The notes beneath the pieces are model-generated. The model searched no databases. It saw nothing but the letters and a program-made list of their open reading frames with translations, and was not told the origin of the DNA. From the NCBI GenBank assembly GCA_907163375.1, contig CAJQUW010002202.1:62001-126000 (forward strand): a stretch of 64,000 nucleotides of DNA, written 5' to 3'. A program made the position numbers and the translations under genes. The first letter of the stretch is position 1, and each line of letters opens with the position of its first letter. Positions 54,983-64,000 of the stretch are shown in pieces. This DNA comes from Prostheceraeus crozeri (Eukaryota > Platyhelminthes > Polycladida > Euryleptidae).

Positions 54983-57062
54983 GCGGCCAACCGAAATGCC
55001 TGTTCTCAACCAGCCGCGTGGCGAGGGGCGGGAGAGGGGAATGTCACACAATGACGAAATATGCAACTACAGATACCATATCATTATGGACACTTCTTAT
55101 TGCTGAATAATTAAAATCTTCACATTCCTTGTGTTACATGCATTCGAATGAGCCCAAACAAGACACCATAATATGACACTTTCCCGAGATAGTTAAATGA
55201 CGTGCTCAGTTTTCAGAATTTACATGATATCAGATGCAACATTTCAAGCATAATTTCTCGAAAATGATTTCTAAGCGACACATTCTCGAGGAAATACAAA
55301 GACATTTTGCACTAGATTTACGAGCGTGAACAAAGTGTGATGCAATCAGGTTTTTAGATCTGCAAGTTTCATCAGACGAGAACAGTTCGTTATGAATTGA
55401 AGTGTTGCTAGGGTGAGTCTACTTTATAGCAATATCCGAGTAATTCTATGATGAGTTTTGGTCGACCAACAGTCTAGAAAATAGGCTCAATCTGAGAAGA
55501 GCACTGAGTGCAGAATGATATGGCGACAAAAAGGCATTCCGTCCTGTTAATTTTCGGTAAGTAAATCCGAATCTGCGGAAATTATTCTCATGAGTATGAG
55601 AAGCTATAAGTTGTGGTTGTGGTATGATTTGAGGGAATATGAGATCAGACATTTCACTGCCAATACTATTCATAAAAACCAAGTGAAATCAGTCCTTTTG
55701 TCCAACTGTCAACACAATGATAAGCTATATCTACTCTTGTCACGCACTGCGATGAGCATGAGCGATACAAGCGGGCATTTTCAAGGAGAAAAAATGGCTG
55801 CTGTTTGCCATCATCATCTTTTTCGTGAAATTTCCTTTCAAATGAAGCGTGTTTTAACTACATTGGTTGAAAATTCTACGATCTACATCATATAAACGAT
55901 ACGTAACATTTCAATGACTTCATCGTAATGCTCGAAGGAGTGGCGCAGAATCAAAGACAGATGAAAGAGACCGATATTGTTGTAATTATTTTTTCCTATT
56001 GCAAATGGAGTACGGCATACTTTTGAGTGATTGACATTGCAAATTAATCGTTTGGATATGGGGATTGCTATAAACTACATCTCTTTGAGAAAACTAATCA
56101 TTTGATATTTCACATTTGTAAAGAATAGGGTTTTTAAGGACACACATATCATTTACACATTTTCATTCATAGGGTGACAACAAGGCACAGGTGACAGATC
56201 GTGAAATAGAATTGACGCACGGATTGACTGTGCCATAACTTGGCACACAAAACGACCTTTATTAACTTACATCGTCTATTCTATAGTAATCAGGAATGTC
56301 ACTATTGAAGATTATCAGATAGGCTGAGAACAATGACAAATTTCTCATCTTCCGTTTCCGATACTCGTTTTGCAGTAAATAAAATACCAATCATCTCCAA
56401 ATGCGCTCATGAATTCGATTTCATGGCTGACAAAGTATGAAAGTGCACTGATAAGGGATTTTGATGTTGATTTGGTCAAATTGTCTGATAGCTATGTCGA
56501 AAGTCAATCACTTCTCTGCACGAACATCTGGCAACCTGTGGTGACAGGTTTCAGTGCGGGGGGGGTAGAGCAAGCAGCGAGGCGGCTTGGTGCGGGTTGG
56601 ATTTTCCTATCTCGTAAAGGTCCATTCCCACCGAACGTGACGCGGCGCGTCTCAGGCGCATAACCACGAGCCTTAACAAACCTATGGGACTGTTCAGACC
56701 AGACGCGCCGGGCCACGCGTCCAAGTAATTTCAGAAAAAAGTTCTGTAATGACGCGCGGTTTGCTTACGAGATAGGAAAATCCATCTCGCGTCAAAACGA
56801 TTCGCGGCTTGCTCTACCCCCCTAACTGAAACCTGACACAATCAAAATCCCTGATCAGTACACTTTCATAATTTGTCAACCATGAATTCGAATGCATGAA
56901 TGCATTTGGAGATGAATTGTTAATGTTATGTTAATGTTATGGTATCTGTAGTTGCATATTTCGTCATTTTGTGACATTCCCCTCTCCCGCCCCTCGACAC
57001 GCGGCTCGGTGAGAACAGGCATTTCGGTCGACCGCGCCGCGTCCGGTGTGAATGGACCTTAA
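54983..57062. mobile_element. Nested fold-back / MITE-like DNA with GC-rich ends
   Basis: 54983-55079 is the reverse complement of 56941-57035 (more than 90% by eye; GGGGCGGGAGAGGGGAATGT shared). The right end runs on through GACCGCGCCGCGTCCGG to GTGAATGGACCTTAA (57062), a TTAA-type MITE end. Inside, 56398-56590 pairs with 56805-56925 as a second fold-back. A further similar end, AAGGTCCATTCCCACCG, lies at 56625. No coding content. Confidence 0.6.
56398..56925. repeat. Inner fold-back repeat
   Basis: The left arm starts CCAAATGCGCTCATGAATTCG and its partner ends GCATTTGG; shared pieces include TATGAAAGTG, GGGATTTTGAT, GACAGGTTTCAGT and GGGGGGTAGAGCAAGC. The left arm has about 80 extra bp. 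The centre carries GC-rich CGCGGCGCG tracts. Confidence 0.65.
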
Positions 57063-57090
57063 TTCAAGTTTGATAGTCGATCTTTCAGAA

Positions 57091-57200
57091 TGAGATACAG
57101 TTACTTTATCTTCCATATTATCAAAAGATTCTTCCATTTTTGAAACCCTGTCATTCAAGGAATCCAAAATATGTTTTATCAGGGCTATGTCACTTTGCAT
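57091..57200 (-). other. Short coiled-coil coding-like stretch
   Basis: Minus-strand frame MQSDIALIKHILDSLNDRVSKMEESFDNMEDKV has a clear heptad pattern. It is too short to name; possibly the start of a retroelement ORF1 cut by the MITE end at 57062. Confidence 0.3.
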
Positions 57201-57394
57201 GATACGGACCTACCTAAGGACTTAATCATGTGGTATTGAAGCTATCTTCATGGGCATAAACAGTAGGGTGGAGTGAAAATATGAAAGTTTGAATTTATCC
57301 TCGGCCCTAGTGTAAAAGTTGTCTATAATGTATTCACAATGCCCAGTAAAAATTTTGAGGCCATTGTTTATGATTAAGAGGTGCCGCCATGTGC

Positions 57395-58379
57395 TTTAAT
57401 TAAAGAATATTTTTGCAATATTTACGTATTTTTCAATAGGCTTGTTTCCATTGTACGATTCATTTTGAGCAACGGTTTTATGATGAAATGCAAAAATAAT
57501 AACAATCTAAGTCAGCCTAATAACAATCTAAGTCACGAGGCTCTGTTCAAATCAATATCTACGATGTATGATAGTGAAATTGTATAGATATCTACAAGTT
57601 TACAAAAAGAATAACGTCTCCATATCACGTGATCCTGATCATAAATGGTTTATACCATAGAAATCGCTCGCTGACAATGAATTATCTGTGAACGATAGGT
57701 GACTCATGAAAAACATCAATACAATCATGCGTGTGTCAAATTCATTGGGGTTTGTGAATGATAAGCGCCACTCAATAAGAGAAGTGGTTTTTACCACAAC
57801 ACTTGTATCATAGAAAGCCGCTGGCGACATGGCTAGAAAGCTAACTACACGTAGTGAACTTTGTATTCAAGCTCAGGAATTACCAACCAGTATTCTGCCG
57901 ACGCAGTACCTATTAACTTTAGTACATGCACATGTATTCCAAAACACAGTCTCCAGAATATAAACGTATATTGGTATAAACAAAACCCCCTGGTTACCTG
58001 AAAGGTAAGGAGGCCTAATGTGATACGATGATACAAATAACATGATCATACAAGATATATAAATATGTAAATGCATGTATTCATATTCATTAACATTAAC
58101 AGTACTTTCTTCTTTTGTACAAAACTTGCAAGCATTTATTTAAAAAAAACTATAAAAAAATAAGAAAATTGAAATATAACTTTTCCTTATCATCAAAACT
58201 ACCATACAAAAAATTGAAAAACGAATAAAAGAAAAATAAAAAATCTACCTGTCTTAAGGGCACGCTCGAAAAACTCTGAAAAAGATGCCGCAAAATATAC
58301 AAAGCATGCACGCACATATAAAAAATATGAATATAAATGCAATCAGTTGAGAACCTTAATAACACTGGATAAATTCATG
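57395..58379. other. No gene recognised
   Basis: AT-rich DNA between the left inverted repeat of the 57265-62083 element and the copia fossil. Short frames only. Confidence 0.45.
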
Positions 58380-59976
58380 GATAAACTTGTGGAAAACATC
58401 CGGATTGAAATGCTCCTAGCAGGGAATCTCCAGAAACACCGTTTTTCGCAAGCACATTGGCTAGCATAGAACTGTTCGAACCTGGAATCCATGTTACTTG
58501 ATATACTTCACCTTCTTCGATACGTTACTTGATATACGCAAGCTCGATACGAAGACGCTTGTCTTCAACAGTTTTCGTGGAGTACAGCGCTTGAACAAGC
58601 GATTTATTGTCAACGTAACACTTCAGAGAAATGTTCCCGGGATTCACTCCCAGCAGCTCGGAGATTATCACTCGAAGAGAAGAAGCATGATCGAGTGCAT
58701 TACTCAGACTTAATGCTTCCGCAGCAAGAGTTGATTTGACCACTCGCTTGATTTTTCCGCAGCTCCAAGATAATGGCGCACACCGTTCATTGGCTCCCAA
58801 AAGTAAAATCACGTGTCCACCAATGCTGGAAACACCATCTGACATGTTTGATAATGAGGCATCAGAGAAAGTTACTATTGTACATTGTGATGTATCGGAC
58901 ATATTAGGGAACAATAAGCAGGATGAGTTGCGCTTTAATTTCTCTATGTTTCTGTTAGCCCGGATGAGATCAGATACAGAAGCGTGTATGAATCGGCTGC
59001 TGAAGTCCACTATTTCAAACGCGAAATCAGGACGAGTTCCTTGGACTGCCCAATTGCATTTTCCAACCAGAACACGAAAGCATTTCAGTTCATCTTTGTT
59101 CAATTCATCTTTCTTCTGCTTGGCTCTCGCGGGATTGATGTATATTCCTTCTATCCGTTGAACATAATCATTTTGGTCAATGGTAACACTGTCTTGTTTA
59201 TGTGCAATGTGAAAACCGATGTACTTGATGTCGCTTGTCTCTGCTTTTCCGACAGAAAAACGTTTTCCCAATGGTTTCATTACTGTTTCATTGAAGAGGG
59301 AGTCACCACAATGAAGAAAATCATCGATATGGGTCACTAAAGCTCCTCTGACCTTGCCATCATATCTCCAAAAAAACATGGACGGGTCTACAGAAGATTG
59401 TGTCATTCCGAGACGAATGAGTTCGCTGCGAACACTAAAGTAGAACTGCCTGGCGGCATCAACTAGACCGTATAGAGCATTATTAAGTTTCCAAATTGTG
59501 CCAGGGTCTACATTTGCTTCTGGTGGGGGATTCACGTATACATTGCGATCGATCATGTCACCTTGGAGAAAGGCAGATTTGATGTCCGTTGTCGTCAACT
59601 GCCAGTGATTAGCTGTAGCAATCGTAACCAATACTCGAATGGTGCTTTTCGAAACTGCGAGGGAGTCTCTGTCGAGGTTACCCTCCTCTTCAAATCCTCT
59701 GGCCACCAATCGTGCCCACATGTCGTTACCTTTCTGCCATAGAACCCACGTGGTGGATATTTTTTCATTGCCATTGTCTGGAATTTCAGAGTAGACATCG
59801 AATACTTTGAGTTTCTGTAACTCATCTTCCTTAGCCTTCAAACATTCTGATTCGTTGTTTTTGTTTTGTTTAATTCTAACGGTATTGACGGTCTCGTTCG
59901 GGCATGCTGTTCGCCATTCTGTGAGTCTTTCCAAATTGATGCTTTTACAATTGCCATTACAAGGCCATAAAATCAA
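58380..59976 (-). mobile_element. Ty1/copia fossil: reverse transcriptase and RNase H
   Basis: Minus-strand RT/RNase H part of a Ty1/copia polyprotein: WVLWQKGNDMWARLVARGF, TTTDIKSAFLQGDMI, WKLNNALYGLVDAARQFY, LVTHIDDFLHCGD, SDIKYIGFHI, a GKCNWAVQGTRPD region, RNase H TFSDASLSN, STLAAEALSLSNALDH and VDNKSLVQALYS. Gag, protease and integrase are not seen, and no LTR was found in the window, so it is a truncated relic. The remaining reading frame is long, so the copy is not very old. Confidence 0.8.
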
Positions 59977-60013
59977 GGAAAGAGTGAAAAAACTACATGA
60001 TGAATAGCAAAAT

Positions 60014-61561
60014 TTGATGAAATCCAGTAGGAAACCAAACTTTGACTTGACTTTTCAACGGTTTGCTGAACGAAAAAATATCCTTTTCGATATCGCAACC
60101 TGCAAATGTGTGCCAATCAGTGAATGCAAATGTGATTCATCTAAGAAAGTTCCGAAAGAAGAAAGGACTTTTTTAATTGATCAGCGGTCTGAACGCCGAA
60201 TGATGATTGGAGGAGTCAACGAAAGTTACCGGGAAACGTTTGAGATCTGCGAAACGGAAAATGCAAAACGTCAAAGAAAAGAAGACTCATTCTGCAATTG
60301 CTTCGCCAAATTGTCTTGACTTCGACGACGATGAACTCACAGATGGTAATGAGAGTAGTGACAGTGACATCTTGCTTCCGACTTCTCGAACATCCGCGCA
60401 TTCAAGGCCAATTAAAAGAAGTGATAGAGTGATAGGCTCTTTATTTCGACGGTAGACGAGATTTCACTCGTTCATGCACTTCCAGCGAGGATACTACTAG
60501 ATATTATCCTACTTTTGTTAAAGAACACATCGTGCTTGTAGGAGAACCTGGATCATCATACTTATCTCACGTATCTCCTCATTCTGGTTCAGCATCCGAT
60601 ATCACGAAAGAAATTACAGGCTTTCTTGAACAACGATATGGGGCTGATTACGATTTTATGGCTATTGTCTGTGATGGAACAAATGTCAACACTAGTGTCG
60701 ATAATGGCATCATTCGCAGGCTTGAACTGCAACTGAATCACTCTCTTCAATGGATCGTTTGCTTACTACACATCAATGAATTACCACTGCGTCATTTATT
60801 CAATTTCTTAGATGGTGGTTCAAAAGGACCTTTGTCAGTCGGTCATCAAGGATGAGATTCATAAAGAATCGGAAGCAAAGAACCCAGGACCGTTTCCTCA
60901 CTCCAGATGGTTGACAACCGCGTCGCGAATATTGAGAACGTATGTTTGCATACAAAATCCTTCATGGCAGTTGCAACATCACACAGAATTCATTATTCGT
61001 GTGTATGCTCCGGTATGGTTTAACATCAAACTTCATCCGTATTTATGGGATGGACCGACCCATTTTTGGAAAATGATCGAATTTTCCAGATTTCTATCGC
61101 AAAGTTGTTTGGAAGTTGTTGACGCGGTGTTGAGCAGAAACGCTTTTTATGCCAACCCGGAAAATCTTATTCTCTCCATGCTACATGATCCAGACCGTGA
61201 TAAGAAAAAATTCGCGCTTGACAATTTGAAAATCTCCCAAAATGCAAGTTCGAGGTCTACCAATGAAGTAAGAAAATTCAGAGTTCCATCGTTGAACTTC
61301 AATGGGCGAAAAGTGATTTTGACCACCCCACCTGTTTTGAGTAATATACCATTGGAAGAATTAACGAATCACGTTTTGTCAAAGTCGGAGTTTCTTCCAA
61401 AATTGCCCTGTCACACACAGGCTGTGGAGAGATTCATCAAGGAGGTGACCCGTGCATCCGAACTGGCAAATGAAGAAAACAGACATAGATTCATAGAAAC
61501 AAGAATTCAATCAAGATCTGAAATGCCAAAGTTTGAATCAAGACGACATTTCCATGTATAA
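60014..61561 (+). pseudogene. Unclassified transposase-like gene, frameshifted
   Basis: Four plus-strand pieces. 60014-60319 holds an N-terminal Cys-rich stretch (LFDIATCKCVPISECKC) and FLIDQRSERRMMIGG. 60207-60455 is a linker. 60532-60855 has GSASDITKEITGFL, VCDGTNVNTSVDNG and QWIVCLLHINELPLRHLFNFLDG. 60812-61561 has SRWLTTASRILRTYV, IRVYAPVWFNIK, VVDAVLSRNAFYANPENLILSML and HTQAVERFIKEVT. I recognise this combination as a widespread uncharacterised family in invertebrate genomes, often annotated as hypothetical. Residues that could be DDE acids (CDGTN) are present, but the superfamily is not established. At least three frame breaks. Confidence 0.6.
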
Positions 61562-62094
61562 TTTGATTAACATTTTCCCATGATTCATTTCCTCTGAGTT
61601 AAGGAGACGAGAACATTGTAAGGCAAGTGTTTAATAATTATGTTTTATCCGTAATCTTTGTTTTTAACAGTTATGCAGAGGACGTCGTGAAATCGGTATA
61701 TTCTATTTTCATGAACTCATTAAATTTGTAAATTCTATGTTTTCTGTAATTGTTCTTAGTACGATGGCTTAAATACTCTGTATATCATTTAATAGGCCAT
61801 GGAACTTAAATGAGGAAGTAATAAAATACTCTAAAGACAATAAATTTTAAAGTAAATAGCATTTTTAAGAAATTATCATAATGTCAAAATAATTGAAAAG
61901 TTGCAAAAATGCAAAAATTCTTAATTTTTTTAAAGTTTTCAATTGAATGGCGGCACCTCTAAACATAATCAAATCGTATTGATTTTTGATTTACAAACTC
62001 TTCATATGATTGAGACAAAAGTCTCATACGGTCCGAAGCTTATTTCGACAAAATTAATTTTTGCATATAGTGACGCTCCACCCCAAATTAAACA

Positions 62095-63240
62095 GTTCAT
62101 ATACTATCATGGGATTTCCTGCTCCATTTCTGTCCATCTTTTTCTGCATCTCATCAGGTATTCCTCAGGGAGCCATCTTGTTCCTCTCCATGTATTGTGT
62201 TTTTGCGAGCCTCTTTGCAGACCTTATTTGCGTCTTTATCAAAAATAATTCCATCTATGAACATGTGGATGATGTTGTCTTATGTGTTGTTCATACTGGT
62301 GATGGTGTAAATCTTTTGAGATTCGAAAATAAAATCGACCACATTGCATTTTGGACAAATGCAATCTCTCAAATGGGTCTCAACTTAACCCTTTCATTCC
62401 TATTGTGTCCATTTGGCAAAATTTTGACCGGCATCTTTTGGGACAACATTGCGCAGCAAAAAAAATGAAAAGCGGCGTAACCAAATAAAGAGGAGATCAA
62501 TGCGATTCTATATGGCAACTATCACTTCGTACGATCCATAGAACGCCCGTAAATTACATTTGAAATTTTTTTTTCAAAAACACTTTAATTTTGAAAATTA
62601 TTCATGGATGAAAGGGTTAAATGAATACAAAATAAGGCACATGCTTATCAGAAAGAACACCTTGTCTGACACTAGAGCTGTTGTAGCAATTTTACCTTTC
62701 CAAGAATGCATAAAGATTCTCAATGTGCAGGTCAGTTGCTCTTTGAATTGGTCGCTCCATTTAAAAGAAAGGTTTAGATCTTCAAGTAAGCATCTCTCTT
62801 CAGAGATTTTTAAAGAGGTTCCAAACGAAATCACAATTAATGCAGGTGTACATATTACTAATTTTTACTAACTGTGGCTATATGGGATGTATCTTGAAAA
62901 AAGATTATAAAGATGGTGCGCAAATATGAACGCCGATGTCACAAAATCATATGCGGAAATCACTGCAAATCTCGATCTTTGTCTGATTTTTTCGATGTAC
63001 AGGAAAGGATGGCCACAAAGTTATTCCGACACGCCAAGGATGATTCATCCTGTCATGCCGGATCTATTTCCTTGGGATAAAGTGTTCCACAATGCGGAGA
63101 TTAAGCTCATTTGTGTTTTGTATGTCAAGATTATTCAATTCAAAGTGAACACCGCATACTTTCAATGCAATATTTCTCTTAACATTGCAAATATTGATGA
63201 AATTTGTAAATTGATGTAATGTAAAACTTGATTTCTATTC
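62095..63240 (+). pseudogene. LINE-F, RT fragment interrupted by a MITE
   Basis: SGIPQGAILFLSMYCVFAS (about 62155), EHVDDVVLCVVHTGDG (a YADD variant, about 62265), WTNAISQMGLNL. A 236-bp TTAA element follows, then EYKIRHMLIRKNTLSD, ECIKILNVQVSCSLNWSLHL and, after stops, ANLDLCLIFSMYRKGWPQ. Removing the TTAA element joins the frame without a break (LNLNEYK). 5' truncated and decayed. Confidence 0.65.
62385..62620. mobile_element. TTAA MITE
   Basis: TTAACCCTTTCATTCC at the left end and TTAACCCTTTCATCC (reverse complement) at the right end; TTAA on both sides, 236 bp, no ORF. Inserted in the RT frame of LINE-F. Compatible with a piggyBac-mobilised MITE, though it lacks the 16-bp palindromes of the other two TTAA elements. 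Confidence 0.8.
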
Positions 63241-63539
63241 TTTATCAAATATACGCTTCATTATTATCTTAATTGAAGGAAATAAAATTAATCAATCTTT
63301 CGACGCACAGATAATTTGTTTTTTTTACTTCTCAATATATATTTTGGTGAACCGCCCTTCTCAATCAGATTTTTAATTTACACTGATTGCATCTAACAAG
63401 GACTATGATTTTAAAATCAAATATGGAAATGTCTACAAAAATATCATGGGTGAATGGGGGAAGATAGCGAAGTCAAAGATAATGAAGTCAACATATCACA
63501 CTTCTGTGTAAACCGTCCACAATACACTTTCATGCCATT

Positions 63540-63990
63540 TTGTTCCATTCTGCTTTGTTGTTGATAAGTTTTATGTTTTGTTCATATTTATTTCTAATAA
63601 TTACGGCCTCTGCTATTTGCCCATCTGTAGCGGTATTATGATGCACTCCTGTAACGTTCATGTTGAAGTTTTGTTCAATCCCTTCATGCTGGTTTTCACA
63701 GTGTCTCCATAATATGGATTATTCTTGCTTTTCCTTTACTTGTTTGATGTGTTCATTTCCTCTTTTCTTGCATTTGTCGCCGTTTCACCTACATATATTG
63801 CTTTACATTTGTCACCTACCGTGCACCATAAGTTATACCTGTTGTTTCGCAATTTCCTCTTCCATCTGATTTGCACAATAAGCATTCTCTTTGACATTTT
63901 GTTTCTCTGAAAGGATGTGATTCTTGTAGTTTTGATTTCAAAGTTGTTCCAGTCATGTCGATGACTTTTTTTCTCAATCCGCTTTCTTTA
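63540..63990 (-). pseudogene. GIY-YIG C-terminal fragment with Cys-rich lead-in
   Basis: Minus strand: CQRECLLCKSDGRGNCETTGITYGA (a Cys-rich patch, written here as one 20+5 run of pieces CQRECLLC / KSDGRGNC / ETTGITYGA), then GDKCKAIYVGETA and, further on, HNTATDGQIAEAVIIRNKYE and IKLINNKAEWN. This is the order seen at the C-terminus of RT-GIY-YIG retroelements: zinc-like cysteines, G-I-x-Y, Y-V-G-E-T, and a C-terminal L-N-x-K-x-E-W. Several frame changes; the RT part, if present, lies outside the window. Confidence 0.55.
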
Positions 63991-64000
63991 GATTGTTTCT

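Larger units (their letters stand above)
57265..62083. mobile_element. DNA transposon with unclassified transposase-like gene, containing a copia fossil
   Basis: AGGGTGGAGTG (57265-57275) and its inverted counterpart GCTCCACCCC (62075-62084), plus a second inverted pair AGAGGTGCCGCCAT (57377-57390) / ATGGCGGCACCTCT (61947-61960), bracket the region. Both pairs are degenerate, so the boundaries are tentative. The plus-strand gene at 60014-61561 lies inside, and a Ty1/copia fragment at 58380-59976 is inserted upstream of it. Confidence 0.5.

Noticed and set aside
60014-61561. Host gene with introns
   Set aside because: The pieces join by overlaps and short shifts, not GT-AG introns, and inverted repeats flank the region; decayed transposon gene is the simpler reading.
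1-64000. CRISPR array, bacterial operons or a prokaryotic defence system
   Set aside because: No regularly spaced direct repeats with unique spacers and no operon structure; content is eukaryotic mobile elements throughout.

Overview
This window looks like intergenic DNA from an AT-rich invertebrate metazoan genome that is almost entirely built of transposable elements. I found no host gene, rRNA, ordinary tRNA gene or CRISPR array that I could support. The element mix (PHD-finger LINEs, Penelope-like elements with GIY-YIG domains, piggyBac, Tc1 and DD41D mariners, Ty3/gypsy and Ty1/copia relics) indicates an animal, but the phylum cannot be fixed from the sequence alone.

Layout: 1-1418 holds no recognisable gene. 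1497-9969 is a terminal-inverted-repeat transposon; a TTAA-flanked piggyBac-type element sits inside it (2401-4282) and a LINE (LINE-A, 4706-9946) sits in its right terminal repeat. 10017-11620 is a second inverted-repeat element and 11860-13490 a decayed LINE. LINE-B (13726-19187) is nearly intact, with its 1135-codon ORF2 open. A short minus-strand relative, LINE-C (about 19190-20171), lies inside an old RT fragment (20172-21022). A TTAA-flanked piggyBac (21369-23611) is followed by an inverted-repeat element (23909-26041), a fold-back split by a Tc1 (26315-27696), a decayed DD41D mariner (27807-29621), a Penelope-like fragment (29960-31364) and a retroelement whose C-terminus looks like a restriction-like endonuclease (32033-34860).

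From 34892 to 47880 there is a palindrome with arms of about 1 kb. One arm is split by a Ty3/gypsy fossil (35604-46193), which is itself split by two LINEs (37144-40594 and 41004-42580). A minus-strand Penelope-like element (47600-50760), an intact DD41D mariner (51226-53296), fold-back/MITE DNA (54983-57062), a DNA element with an unclassified transposase-like gene and a Ty1/copia fossil inside it (57265-62083), a LINE fragment interrupted by a TTAA MITE, and a GIY-YIG fragment complete the window.

The most interesting signals are at the level of element architecture. (1) The PHD-LINEs carry in their 3' region a module with a 13-bp stem of different sequence in each of three copies, bracketing an ATTACAG/GTRAG splice-like junction; in LINE-B the 92 nt before that junction are a copy of its own 5' leader, which there runs straight into ORF1 with no GT. 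(2) The two TTAA elements share three 16-bp palindromes next to TGGCG at identical or similar offsets, although the palindrome sequence itself differs. (3) Penelope-type ends carry hammerhead-ribozyme-like folds upstream of a shared ATGGCGAAT start. (4) A LINE carries a Pol III A-box/B-box pair in its leader.
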